Shown here piece by piece: positions 14,960 through 25,600 of a stretch of 64,000 nt of DNA. The translations under genes and the position numbers were made by a program. Origin of the DNA: Natrinema sp031626495 (lineage in GTDB: Archaea; Halobacteriota; Halobacteria; Halobacteriales; Natrialbaceae). The notes beneath the pieces were generated by a model. The model saw nothing but the letters and a program-made list of their open reading frames with translations, searched no databases and was not told where the DNA came from. Each line of letters starts with the position of its first letter. Positions within the stretch are counted from its first letter, which is position 1. The stretch is from positions 62,001 through 126,000 of the forward strand of contig NZ_JAMQOJ010000010.1 of NCBI RefSeq assembly GCF_031626495.1. The letters run 5' to 3'.

Positions 14960-16756
14960 ATGAACGAGCGTAGCGAGGTGCTTGGAACAGGTGTCTCACG
15001 CCGTAAACTTCTCTTGGCAACCAGTGCGACAAGTATCTCGGCTATTGCAGGCTGTTCAGCACCGAGCTCAACGGAGGAACCAATACCAACTACTGTATCA
15101 GAGCATTCGTCGCCAGACCTCGAAAAATGGGTCGACCAAGTTCCACGCCCAGGAGTTATAGAGCCAACTGGGACGAAAAACGGACAACCTTATTACGAAA
15201 TTGGGATGCGTGAGGTTGAACAGAAACTCCACAACGATCTTCCCTTGACGACAGTCTGGGGATACGACGGCCAGTATCCAGGGCCGACTATCGAAGCCCA
15301 ACAGGGCGAACCAATCTATGTGCGGTGGCAAAACGAATTACCAGACGATCACCTCTTACCCGAAGATACGACGATCCATAGCGATCTTATACCGTACGAT
15401 ACGCTAGGCGTACGCGTCGTAACGCACCTTCATGGTGGGAACGTCGAATCCGAGAGCGATGGTCATGCTCAGGCGTGGTTCACTCGGGACTTTCAGGAGA
15501 CGGGACCGAAATTCGAGAAAAATGACTATTACTATGTGAACGATCAGCCTCCAACGACTCTGTGGTACCACGACCACTCTCTCGGCATCACACGACTAAA
15601 CGTGTATGCCGGTCTGGCGGGCTTCTATCTCCTTCGAAACGAACACGAACAGGAACTCGGGCTACCAGAGGGCGAGTACGAGATCCCACTCGTTCTTCAG
15701 GATCGAAGCTTCAATGATGACGGATCGTTGTTCTATCCGACAGCCGTCTCGGATGATCAGATACGTGGAGATGATCCACAACCGGAGCCAAGCATCGTTC
15801 CACAGTTCTACGGAGATACGTCAATCGTTAACGGGAAAGCCTGGCCTCGACTGCCTGTCGAACCTAGAAGATACCGGTTGCGGCTTCTCAACGGGGCAAA
15901 TAGTCGATACTACAATCTTACACTCCTTGAGTACGACGAAACCTCCGGCGAGACCGCTGCCGATGGTCCCTCATTCATCCAGATCGGGAACGATGGTGGT
16001 CTCCTCTCAGAACCGGTCGAGATCACTGATCGCCTCGAACTTGGATCGAGTCAACGTGCCGACGTCGTCGTTGACTTTTCCGACTACGCTGGCCAAACGC
16101 TGCTCCTCCACAACAATGCACCATCACTGTACCGAGGCACGCTAGAGAGAAGCGAGGAGACGAAGCCACTTCCGGAGGTTATGCTCATCGACGTTGACGA
16201 CGCAGGAAATGTTCAAGATTCAAGCCAGGTCCCGAACGAACTAACGACAGTTCCGAAACTCCCTGCTGACACGGTTGACAGACACAGAAAGCTCTGGCTC
16301 TCTACGCGAACCGATGACTATGGACGGAGGCTCCACCTACTCGGGACACAGGATCAAATACGAGGGTACAAACTGACTGATCCCGTCACCGAAAATCCAA
16401 TGCTCGGTGATACCGAGATCTGGAGTATCGCTAATAACACCGGGATGTCGCACCCAATACATATCCACCTTATCCACTTTCAGGTATTGGGCCGACAGTC
16501 GCTGGCCGACTACGACGCGACCGCGGAGACCATCGATACGGACACATTCCAGTCACCAAGACCCTTCGAATTGGGCTGGAAAGACGTAGTGACTGTTGAT
16601 CCTGGTGAGGTGGTTCACGTGATTGCACACTTTGGAGAGTACAAAGGGTTGTTCAACGACCAGACTGGCGAATACATGTGGCATTGTCACATGATTGAAC
16701 ACGAGGATCACGACATGATGCGTCCCCTCAGAGTAGGGACGGATTCTGATGACTAA
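14960..16756 (+). CDS. Multicopper oxidase, Tat-exported lipoprotein
   Basis: A 598-residue three-domain cupredoxin oxidase. A Tat signal with lipobox (SRRKLLLATSATSISAIAGC, Cys 32) anchors it outside the membrane. All four copper motifs are present: HLHGG near residue 155, WYHDHSLG near 203, HPIHIHLIHF near 497 and HCHMIEHEDHDMM near 574, giving the type 1 Cys, type 2 and type 3 sites. It is most like CotA/bilirubin-oxidase-type enzymes and would couple substrate oxidation (Cu(I), Mn(II) or phenols) to reduction of O2 to water. It is a single gene in accessory DNA; a cuprous oxidase role in copper tolerance is an inference. Confidence 0.9.
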   Translation: MNERSEVLGTGVSRRKLLLATSATSISAIAGCSAPSSTEEPIPTTVSEHSSPDLEKWVDQVPRPGVIEPTGTKNGQPYYEIGMREVEQKLHNDLPLTTVWGYDGQYPGPTIEAQQGEPIYVRWQNELPDDHLLPEDTTIHSDLIPYDTLGVRVVTHLHGGNVESESDGHAQAWFTRDFQETGPKFEKNDYYYVNDQPPTTLWYHDHSLGITRLNVYAGLAGFYLLRNEHEQELGLPEGEYEIPLVLQDRSFNDDGSLFYPTAVSDDQIRGDDPQPEPSIVPQFYGDTSIVNGKAWPRLPVEPRRYRLRLLNGANSRYYNLTLLEYDETSGETAADGPSFIQIGNDGGLLSEPVEITDRLELGSSQRADVVVDFSDYAGQTLLLHNNAPSLYRGTLERSEETKPLPEVMLIDVDDAGNVQDSSQVPNELTTVPKLPADTVDRHRKLWLSTRTDDYGRRLHLLGTQDQIRGYKLTDPVTENPMLGDTEIWSIANNTGMSHPIHIHLIHFQVLGRQSLADYDATAETIDTDTFQSPRPFELGWKDVVTVDPGEVVHVIAHFGEYKGLFNDQTGEYMWHCHMIEHEDHDMMRPLRVGTDSDD

Positions 16757-16857
16757 CTGGACTTAAACTGTTGTCATTCAGTTCGCAGACTTACTTACCG
16801 AATTGGGTGCCTCTATTATCAGTCGCTCTAAGTTGAAGAAACCCTTTTCTCAACGAG

Positions 16858-18117
16858 TTACTTGGAACTACCTCCAAATAATCGTCCCCACAGAGAGGAT
16901 GTCTCTGAAGCGGTGTCACAGTCGGACATCGTCTCGGCTTGTCCTTCTCGAGTCTGCTTGATCTCTCGGTTACGCTCCGCAAGTTCGGTTTTGAGATCCT
17001 CGATCGTTGCCTCGAGGCGATCAATACGCTCATCTTTCTGTTCGAGCGTGGCCTCAAGTTCGTCGACACGGACAGTCAACAGTCGATTCTTCTCGACTAG
17101 ATACGCACGATTCTGATTCTGCTCCAATTCGTCACGGCTAGCAGTGGTGGACGACTTGCTTGTTCTTGGAATAGATTCAGTTGACGTATCTCGAGTGTCC
17201 GGGTCGTAGAACTCGGAGGAACTCGCAATCGCTCGTTCGATGGTCTTCTCGCCATACGTAGAGCCGTCTGCGTAGTGGACCTCATCCCACTTGTTTCGGA
17301 ACAGCCCTGATTGGCGGAAGAGCCGATCTATCTGCTGCTGGTCACCACCAGTCCAGAACGCCAGCAAACAACACAGCGCCATGTCCGCCTCTGACTGACT
17401 CTCGTAACCAGCAGTCGAACCACGCCACAACCGTTCGAACTTCTCACCGTTCGATGCGTTCTGCGCTCGCTCGAGCAGCTCCTGATCCTTGAGATCAACG
17501 CCAGTATGAGCTGCACTGCCTGTCGTTTCGGTCTCGTCCCTATTGCGATGGTTCCCAGATTCGTGCTCTGAACGTGGGTCAGAGTCTTGGACGTACTCAC
17601 GATGGATTGCTACTAGTGCGTCCTGCCGGCGTGCAACGCGAGGTGGCGTGTCCTCGAGGCGGTCGCCGGTCACGGTGAAAAACCGGGCAGTGTCGTACAG
17701 TTCGATACTGCCACGGCGGTTCCGCCCATCTGGGAGTTCTCCCTCAATGAGTACGTGGAACCCAGTACCCGAGGGAGAGATCTCCGTATAGGAATCGAGT
17801 CGCTCGATGATGTCCAGCGCTATGCCGTCGACGTCGTCGCTTGCGGGATCTCGACAGTCATCCAGATCCACACCGACGATGGGATCGTCGTCGGTAAAGA
17901 CGAAGCCAATGCCATCGGTGTTCCCTGTGTCAGCGTACTCGAGTGCTGTCTTGAACGACGCCCATGTTTCGGGATCCGTTGACGACGCGAACGCACCACT
18001 GCCTGGCGTCACGGGTATCTTTGTCGTCTTCCCATCTCGAGGCTCTTCTTTCCAGCAGACCCACTGGTCGCGCTCACGTAGTTCTTCGGGGAATACCGAG
18101 ACCGCACTCTCAGACAT
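16858..18117 (-). CDS. Plasmid/phage-type primase-polymerase with coiled-coil tail
   Basis: A 419-residue protein. Residues 1-175 match the bifunctional primase/polymerase (PrimPol/NrS-1-like) domain: ERDQWVCWKEEPRDGK, then GIGFVFTDDDPIVGVDLDDC with catalytic Asp84/Asp86, then SPSGTGFHVLIEG. Residues about 215-290 (WTGGDQQQIDRLFRQSG) form the helical PriCT-like linker. Residues about 330-395 are a long Glu/Arg-rich coiled coil. It would prime plasmid replication or conjugated single strands. No helicase domain is attached; the iteron-like repeats upstream suggest it works at a nearby origin. ATG 18117 or 18120. Confidence 0.85.
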   Translation of the reverse strand: MSESAVSVFPEELRERDQWVCWKEEPRDGKTTKIPVTPGSGAFASSTDPETWASFKTALEYADTGNTDGIGFVFTDDDPIVGVDLDDCRDPASDDVDGIALDIIERLDSYTEISPSGTGFHVLIEGELPDGRNRRGSIELYDTARFFTVTGDRLEDTPPRVARRQDALVAIHREYVQDSDPRSEHESGNHRNRDETETTGSAAHTGVDLKDQELLERAQNASNGEKFERLWRGSTAGYESQSEADMALCCLLAFWTGGDQQQIDRLFRQSGLFRNKWDEVHYADGSTYGEKTIERAIASSSEFYDPDTRDTSTESIPRTSKSSTTASRDELEQNQNRAYLVEKNRLLTVRVDELEATLEQKDERIDRLEATIEDLKTELAERNREIKQTREGQAETMSDCDTASETSSLWGRLFGGSSK

Positions 18118-18263
18118 CATCGATCGACCTCGTAATATGCGTCCAGTTGGACATCGTGCATCCACTATCACGGTGCTGACAAACACACCGAAATCCAGTG
18201 GGCTGTTCGCTACCCTGTCCAACGGGGGCTACCCCTTCTATACTAGTTGGTTTTGACCCTCGA

Positions 18264-18349
18264 CTTGCCATGAACATCGCTTCCGTCCTGCGGTTTTGCC
18301 CTGAACATTTTTCAGACCTTTGACCTGAATAATTAATTTGCCCTGAACA
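18264..18349. repeat. Iteron-like array TTTGCCCTGAACA
   Basis: Four 13-bp related copies in the same direction: 18264-18276 (11 of 13 matches), 18295-18307 (exact), 18319-18331 (TTTGACCTGAATA) and 18337-18349 (exact). Start-to-start spacings are 31, 24 and 18 bp. They lie in a 359-bp gene-free gap between the primase and the VirD4-like gene, in an AT-richer patch, as plasmid replication iterons or regulator sites would. Confidence 0.6.
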
Positions 18350-18476
18350 AATAGTGGTGTAAACAGGAAATTGGCGTGTGACTGGCCTGATGAGCAGAGA
18401 TCGGAATACTAGTGCTAGTGCAGAGGTATCCAATGTTTTATTCTCTTTAAATATAGACATATTTATGATATGAATC

Positions 18477-21400
18477 TCATTCAAGGAGCTTTGATCCATC
18501 GCTGGTCAGGTCAATTCCAGTGTAGACTGTTACCAGATTATCGCTGTCTCTGATACGGTCATCTTCATACTCAACGACGTTCGCAAGCTTCCGACCGAAC
18601 CAGCTCGCGTTTGTCCCATCAATGTCCTGCTGATCAGTCCATCTCGAGTACGCCTGAAACAATTCTTCCTTCGGTATCTGCACACCATCTGCCTCTCTGA
18701 TGTACATCGCTGCGAACGCCTCGATGCCATCACTATCTGGTTCGATCTGTACAGATTGCTCTCCTGTGGAGCATGATTCTGCCGGCTGGGACGGCTCCAC
18801 AGCCTTGGAGTGTTCAGCAGAAGAAGCATCTGGCCATAGCTCCTCGTTATCCGGCGATTCAGACAGCTCGTACGTGTCGCCCTGCTGGAAGAGCAGGGGA
18901 CTCCCGTCTGTCGGGTGTATCAGGATGAGATAGCTCTCACGCGAATAGTTCGCGTCTGGCAGGTCAACGTCGGGAAGGAACGGCCGTTTGATCGGCGTCC
19001 ACTCTGTCTCGAACTCGCTTTTCGAGTTGTAAGTCAGTGTCTCACCGGGTTGGTGGACGGTGTACTGACCGGACTCATGATCATAACTGTAGTAGGCCGG
19101 CACATCATCTTTCGAGGTCGGACCATCATCCGGCACACGGGTAAATTCTGTCTCACCATCTGACAGCACACGCTCTCCGTTGTCACGTACCCAGACAGTC
19201 CGATTTGCATCCGTCGTCTGTGGACGAACCGCAGTGACGCCACCATGAGCTGTCGCGCCACCACCGAAGGTCACAATCTCATCACAGTTGTAGAACTGCT
19301 CAGTGCCATCCGATCGTTCGTGCAGTGGCTTTGAAAGGATATTCTCGACTCGTGATGCCACCTGTGTCTCAGATTCTCCAGGTCGAACAACGAAGATCGG
19401 AATGCGGTCTTCCTCGTGAGCGCGTTTGAGATTCTGCAGAACCTTCGCCGGTCGGTCGGGCGTTGTTGTCTCAGCCTCGATGTTAAACACCACATCGCGA
19501 TCTGGGTGCGTGGCAACTGCGTCAGGTTGCTCGCTCCCATCTTGCTCGAGGATCTCGACACTAAACCCGCATTCAGTGAGCGATACCTCAGCATCCAGGA
19601 GCACTGCATCGTGGCTAGTTCCACCAGCTGAGCCGACAGTGCCCGTCTTGGGCCGGACTAGCTCTTCACCCTTGTCAGTGAGGCGAGCGACGATCTCGTC
19701 GTTCTGCAGGTCGACCTCGATCAACTGCGAGGTATCACGCACGTCCGGCAGGTCTTCGTATGCATAATCAATCTCAGGCTCGGTCTTCTCAAGACGGGCC
19801 ATGAGTTCCTCGTCAACAGCCGTGACGTCGACCCAGCCGTTTTCCGCCCGCACACCTTCTCGGATCTGGACTGTACGTAGCGCTTCTGCCATGGTCTCAT
19901 CCAGTATCTTCGTCGGATTGGCGGCTTCATTGGCGTCGCTGTAGATGAGGTTCTGGAGGATCTCCGCGTCAGTCAACGGCTTAGTACCATAGCGCTCTAA
20001 GCTCTGTTCGATAACATCATCAACGTCGTCTGTGCCACGGAGAGGCGGATACGGCGGAAACGTCCGAATCAAGACGGGTTCGGAGTATCGTCCTCCAGAG
20101 AGGGGAAGCCGCGTCCACACTTTGAACTGGTCGGTCGTGATGAGGTCTTCTGCTGTGTAGTCGCGGAACCGTTTCATCAATAACTTAGCGTCATCACTGT
20201 CGTTGACCGAGAACGTGAGGAGGTTGTCGCAGTTGTTCTGCATCGCTTTCAACGTATCCTCGTCAAACTGCGAGGGATACTGTGAGGCAAGGGTCACGGA
20301 GAGCCGCATCGACCGGGCTCGAGCCAACATTGACTCGATATCGAGATTATCGCTGGCGATATCATCGAACTCATCACAGAGGACGAAGTAGGGATCCGGC
20401 GTCGTATCTATCTCGTACGACCGCCGCTGGATAGCACTCCAGAGATTGCGCATTACGCCGAGCGTGACCATCTTCTTGATGTCTGTGTTCTCGACGGGCG
20501 TTCGGACAATGACAATTCGGTCGTTATCAATGATGTCTCGGAAATCGATCGTACTCTCACGATGGGCAATGATCCGACGAATCACCGAATTCTCGACCCA
20601 CGACTTGATCCGTTTCAGGAGCGGGCGGATCGTCTCCTCTTCCATGTTCGCGATCTCGAGGCAGAACTCTCTGATATAGGGGTCCTCAACGTCGAGTGCG
20701 AAGTCTTCGCGCCGCTCGGCGTTGAGTAAGGTGAAGTACATATCGATGATCGAGAACGGCTTCTCCGATTTCATCATCGCTCGCGCCATCGATTCGGTGA
20801 TCGCCTCCATGTTGATACCCCAGTAATCGGAAGTATCGAAGACCGCTTTCAGGTTCTCAACTCGGTTTTCGATCTCGTTCTCGAGTTCCTCGGTAGTCTC
20901 ACACTCGGGCACCTCGAGGAAGTTCATCCCGATCGTCTTCTCGTGGGTGGTCGAGCCAGGTTCGATCCAAACCACGTCCTTGAGACGATGTTTGGGGAGC
21001 ATCCGGAGCAACTCTCGAGAGTCACGACCCTTGGGGTCGAAGTACGTGAAGCCATAGCCGGAGTAGGCCCACTGAACCATCATATTCAGGAGTTCGGTTG
21101 TCTTTCCGTAGCCAGTTGTTCCAGCGATCCAGGTGTGGCGAAAGAGCGACTCGAAACGGAACGGCGCCTCACGAAAACCAGTCTGGGGATCCTCTGAGTA
21201 GCCAATCCAGAGTGGGGCTGGTGCGTTGTACATCCCAGCTTCGAACATTTCTCGAACGAACGAGCCTGCAACTGTTCCCTCGTCGACTGTTTCCGTGATA
21301 ACCGGCTTCCCACCAATACGAGTCGTGTTCTGTTCCACGATATTATATTGGTCACCGTCATCGAGATCGGGTTGCTGATGAGTGGACGATTCTGAGATCG

Positions 21401-21500
21401 TGTTCTCTTCTGTCTGTTCATCGCCTCTAGCAACTCGCTCCTCATGTCGGTCGTCGCTGGAAGCCTCGTTGCCGGGTCCGAAGAAGCGATCAAGCACCAT
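18477..21500 (-). CDS. VirD4-like conjugation ATPase with primase-like C-terminal domain
   Basis: A 1007-residue ATPase of the VirD4/TraG-HerA group. Walker A GTTGYGKTT is at residues 127-135 and Walker B (FVLCDEFD) at 372-379; LASQYPSQF after it is the sensor region. It would be the coupling protein that pumps DNA into the secretion channel. There is no N-terminal membrane segment, unlike bacterial VirD4. Residues about 600-780 hold a separate alpha/beta domain (VVFNIEAETTTPDRPAKVLQ). The last 80 residues (IPKEELFQAYSRW..., NASWFGRKL) resemble the winged-helix end of P4-type primases. Overlaps the upstream gene by 11 bp. ATG 21500 chosen. Confidence 0.8.
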   Translation of the reverse strand: MVLDRFFGPGNEASSDDRHEERVARGDEQTEENTISESSTHQQPDLDDGDQYNIVEQNTTRIGGKPVITETVDEGTVAGSFVREMFEAGMYNAPAPLWIGYSEDPQTGFREAPFRFESLFRHTWIAGTTGYGKTTELLNMMVQWAYSGYGFTYFDPKGRDSRELLRMLPKHRLKDVVWIEPGSTTHEKTIGMNFLEVPECETTEELENEIENRVENLKAVFDTSDYWGINMEAITESMARAMMKSEKPFSIIDMYFTLLNAERREDFALDVEDPYIREFCLEIANMEEETIRPLLKRIKSWVENSVIRRIIAHRESTIDFRDIIDNDRIVIVRTPVENTDIKKMVTLGVMRNLWSAIQRRSYEIDTTPDPYFVLCDEFDDIASDNLDIESMLARARSMRLSVTLASQYPSQFDEDTLKAMQNNCDNLLTFSVNDSDDAKLLMKRFRDYTAEDLITTDQFKVWTRLPLSGGRYSEPVLIRTFPPYPPLRGTDDVDDVIEQSLERYGTKPLTDAEILQNLIYSDANEAANPTKILDETMAEALRTVQIREGVRAENGWVDVTAVDEELMARLEKTEPEIDYAYEDLPDVRDTSQLIEVDLQNDEIVARLTDKGEELVRPKTGTVGSAGGTSHDAVLLDAEVSLTECGFSVEILEQDGSEQPDAVATHPDRDVVFNIEAETTTPDRPAKVLQNLKRAHEEDRIPIFVVRPGESETQVASRVENILSKPLHERSDGTEQFYNCDEIVTFGGGATAHGGVTAVRPQTTDANRTVWVRDNGERVLSDGETEFTRVPDDGPTSKDDVPAYYSYDHESGQYTVHQPGETLTYNSKSEFETEWTPIKRPFLPDVDLPDANYSRESYLILIHPTDGSPLLFQQGDTYELSESPDNEELWPDASSAEHSKAVEPSQPAESCSTGEQSVQIEPDSDGIEAFAAMYIREADGVQIPKEELFQAYSRWTDQQDIDGTNASWFGRKLANVVEYEDDRIRDSDNLVTVYTGIDLTSDGSKLLE

Positions 21501-22677
21501 CGAATCCCTCCTGCTCTCGAGTGGGCTCTTCAAAGCTGACTGCTGTCTCGTTCGGAATGCTAGGGGTCTGCCCATCTACCGGTGATTCGTCAGCTGCGTA
21601 TCGGCTTCCATCTGCTGGCAACCGATCACCACGCTGTGTATATCGCCAGTCAATCTTTGGTGTCTCAATCTCCGAATTGGGGATGTGTGCGACACCGGCA
21701 AGTTCGTCGACGGTCATAATCATGTGCTGATTGATCCACTCGCGGTCACGCATTCGCTCGACAAACTGCCGAAGCCGCGTTGCGCGTTTGCTCTCTCGGC
21801 GATGCCAGACGGGCTTGTCGTCGAGGCCCTGCTCAGTGATCGCGTTGTAGTACTTCCTGAACATTCCCGCGACGCCACGAGCACGGGCCTCGGCTTCGTC
21901 TTGTTCGCTCGAGGCAGCGAGGACGCGAATGTTCACGTGGAACGCCTGCTGACCACGCTGCTGTTCGATGGTTTTCGCGGCCTGTTTGTCCTTCTCGCTT
22001 GGCGGTCGCGTACGAGGGTTGAGCCAGCCGACGGACGTCCCTTGCCGAAGCGCGTGAGCGAGTTCGTCGACGCTATTATGTTTGAACCGGTCGCCGTCGG
22101 TCCACGACTGTTTTGCAGGCCGGAAGACGACCTGCGTAACGACGGTACTCTCATCGAGCGACAGCATCTCGCTCGTAACCTCGCCGTAGGGATCCGTCTC
22201 GAACCCCTCGCTATTGTGATGGCGAATCGGGTAGTAGGGGATCTTCTCCATCTCGAGCCACGCACCAGCGACGTACTCGTCAGAGTTGATAATGGGGAAC
22301 GCATAGCCCTCTTCAACCGGGAAAACCTCGCTGTTGGCGTAGTTGTTCCCAACACGACGACGGAACTTGTCGACAGCTGCCTCAGTGGCAGCGTGCATGT
22401 AGAACTTGATCTTCCCTTTGTCGAACCAGACCTCAAACGAGTGGTGGTCGCTCGTATTCTTTCCGCGGAAGTTCGTCGTCACATCGTGGACTGACTGGAG
22501 AACCCCAGCCCCGTCCGCTATACCGTTGTTCTCTTTGTAGGGGCGGATCCGCAGCAGCGTACCTGGCGTATCCGCTTGCTGTTGGACGAACGAATCGTGT
22601 TCACCGAAGTCGAGTTGTGTCGCCTCGTACTGTGGCGACGAATCCAAGATCGTCTTGATTCGCTTGAGCCTAGTCAT
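21490..22677 (-). CDS. Conjugation protein, N-terminal partner of the VirD4-like ATPase
   Basis: A 395-residue protein encoded between VirB4 and VirD4. Residues about 20-100 (ATQLDFGEHDSF, TLLRIRPYK) and 240-320 (FHVNIRVLAASSEQDEAEAR, VAGMFRKYYNAI) look like the N-terminal domain that precedes the motor in some fused coupling or VirB4-type ATPases, and LAGVAHIPNSEIETP matches their post-domain linker. No Walker motif. I infer it is the detached N-terminal half of the following ATPase (11-bp overlap). ATG 22677, 4 bp after the VirB4 stop. Confidence 0.6.
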   Translation of the reverse strand: MTRLKRIKTILDSSPQYEATQLDFGEHDSFVQQQADTPGTLLRIRPYKENNGIADGAGVLQSVHDVTTNFRGKNTSDHHSFEVWFDKGKIKFYMHAATEAAVDKFRRRVGNNYANSEVFPVEEGYAFPIINSDEYVAGAWLEMEKIPYYPIRHHNSEGFETDPYGEVTSEMLSLDESTVVTQVVFRPAKQSWTDGDRFKHNSVDELAHALRQGTSVGWLNPRTRPPSEKDKQAAKTIEQQRGQQAFHVNIRVLAASSEQDEAEARARGVAGMFRKYYNAITEQGLDDKPVWHRRESKRATRLRQFVERMRDREWINQHMIMTVDELAGVAHIPNSEIETPKIDWRYTQRGDRLPADGSRYAADESPVDGQTPSIPNETAVSFEEPTREQEGFDGA

Positions 22678-22681
22678 GGTC

Positions 22682-25600
22682 TTAGGTATCACACGTAGTT
22701 TCAGTCGTCTCCTCTGCAGTAACTGACTCTCCTGATTCTCCACCATCAGGCCGGACAGCCGACTTCTCACTGTCTGTCTCGAGGGAATACTTGACGAGCG
22801 CATCGAGAACCTCCTCTTTCGTGAGATTTACCTCAAGAAGCCGACCGGCCGCGTCTGCGCTGAGATCGAGACGCGTTGCAAGCGCGTTGCGCTGGGCTTC
22901 GTTCTCGACAAACTCTTCGAAGGCGAGCAACTCCGCTGGCTCTTCACGAATTGCCTGCTCGATGAAGGCCTGGTCCTCTGGGTCGTAGTTGATGACGCGC
23001 TTCTCGAAGTCGTCGGCGACGAGATGCAGCGGATACGTTCCATGTTCTTCGACGCGAACAAGCGATTGACTGTATCCGAGGTCTTCCTTCCCTGCATCAG
23101 CCCGTCGAACGTACCGACGTTGTTCCTCTGTGAGGCCGATTTTGTCGGCTGTCTCGTCGCCTAGGTCGGGCAATTTGTGAAAGACCTTGATCGGACACAT
23201 CCCGATGATCTTCTCGGCCTGCTCGGTCTCATAGAACTCCTGGGCAGTCTGCGAGAGGAGAACCATTCGAAGGCCGGCGTGGCGCTGGTGACGGAATGCC
23301 GTCTCGAGGAAATCAAGGTTCGCCTGGTCCTCGAAGAGGTAGTGCGCTTCGTCGATCGCGAGTTCGACGTTCCGTTGGGTGTTCTTCGCCTGCTGATAGA
23401 TCGTCGAGAGCAAGAGTTGCATCAGGAACGTCTGGCGGTCGATTCCTGATGCGCTGCCCTCGATCTGCCCGAGATCGATGTAGACGACCTTGTTGTCGCC
23501 CTCGAGGATATTGATCTCCGAGCGGTGTGAGAGATTTTCGTAGGCACCGCCCTCTCGGAAGGGCTGAAACGCGATTGCAAGTTCGTCTGCATATTGTGCG
23601 GCACGCTCGCGAGCGGATTCGGATGCCGCAATATTGTGCTCATCTGGATTCTCGGCGATATCACAGAGAATCCGATGGACGTCCTGGATCGTCGGTGAGT
23701 TCTTCGAGGTATGCGTCGAGACATCATCCTCGACGATCCCTGCTTGTCGGTAGGCCTCGTCAATGACGTACGAGAGGACACCCGTCTCGGCACCGAGTTC
23801 GATATCACGAGCGTCGAGGAAGTTCTCGAGAATGGCGTAGACCTCGTCTTTCTTCGCCGAGAGAGGTGAGATACCATCGTTGGACTTGAGGACGTGCCGT
23901 GGCGTCTCTCGGATCTCGAGCGGGTTCAGTTTCGTGTCGCCCCCGACGGTGATCGTCTTCGCGTTCAAAGCATCCGCGATACCACGGAAGCCGCCGACTG
24001 GATCGACGAGGACGAGCATCGTGTCGTTGCGCCGCTTCATCATCCGCAGGTGGCGCATGATATCACCGAACGTTTTCCCAGCACCCGGCATCCCGACGAC
24101 GAGTTCGCTGTGCCCGGTCTCGAGTTCCCACGGGTTGATTCGGATGGGAGAACCGTTGTGGCCGTGATAGCCGTACTCGATACCGTCGTCCATCATCTGG
24201 TAGTTCGACGAGAACGGGAACATCGCGCCGATCGCCTGATTCGTCAGTGTGGACATCCGATCGCGACCGAGTTCGTTCGTCCCGAGCGGTGACACCGTTG
24301 CGAGGCCACGTTCTTGCCACCGGCTCGCGACCTTGAGCGTACAGTTCGCCGGGGCATCCTTGACGATCGACCGCAAGCGAGTCGTCTGATTGTCGAGCGC
24401 TTGCTCGCTGTCAGCGGCGAGGCGAATGAACACGCCACCGCGGTAGAACGACGCTTTGTTCGCACGAACGAGCGACCGCATGTATTTCGCCTGATCGATA
24501 TCGTCCTGAAGATCCTCGGATTGGAGGCTGTTCGAGTCGTGCTGATTGATCTTCAAATCCGAGATCCAGTCCGCCATCATGTCTTGGGCCGACTGGCTGT
24601 CGAACGGGTCGAGGTGGATGCTGATATCCGTCTGAAGGTCGGTCTCGAGCAATAGACGCTCGAGGAGGCCATCCGAGGGTTCCTCGGGGAACTGTTCGAT
24701 CCAGAACGTACGGACGTACGTCTCGTCGTTGATCACGGCGTAGGTCGTCTCCCAATCGACCGTCGTCGGGGCGATAACCGACTGGTGCATCGTCGACGTA
24801 TCTGGCAACCAATCGCCGGATGGAATCGAGAGACCCTCGTCGATATTCTCTTCAGTACGATCGTCCGAGGCTGATTCCGACGTACTGGTCTGTTCGTCCA
24901 TTGCATCGAGGACGTCATCGGGATCGGGCGTTGCTGGAACACCATCGCTAATCCCGTGGGCGACGACTGGGAACGTACCCAGTGTATCCGTGATATCAGC
25001 GTACTCCTCGGACTGACACGACCAGTACTCCTTCGTGATCCGAGCAAGGTCGTATGCGTCAACCGGGCCAACTGAACACTGGTAGAGCGACGAGCCGCCG
25101 CGTCGAAGCTGTGTGAGTCGTGACTCGAGTTGCTCTGCTTTGAGTCGCTCACGCTCAGGGTCAGTTAGCTCATCGGTCTGGAACCGGTCGAAGAATCGAC
25201 CTACCATAGGCATCTCTGCGAGATAGGCGAGGACGCTGTCACCCGTCTCATCGAATTGTTCGACATCGTCATCGTTCACTGCAGTGATGAGGTAGTACTC
25301 GCGAATCGTTGTCGTCTCTGAGTCGATGTCTCCGCTTTCGGTCGTATTCGCGGTGACGTATTTTTCGAGAAGCCGCTTCAAGACCGGCCGTGACCGAACA
25401 TCAGCGTCACCGAGTCGGTCTTGGTGTGCACGGACGACATCGTCATCGTCGACCTCTCGGCTGGTGATATAGATCTTCACTGGGAAGTCCACAGTCGAGT
25501 TAACGAACTCAGAAAGCGACTGGACAGCCTTCGCCCATGCATCGTCGTCCTCGAGGGCCATGTTCGCTGGCTCGACTTGCATCGCTCCGACGAGTGCACC

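Noticed and set aside
18264..18349. Repeat array considered as CRISPR
   Set aside because: Units are only 13 bp with spacers of 5-18 bp, and no cas genes are present.
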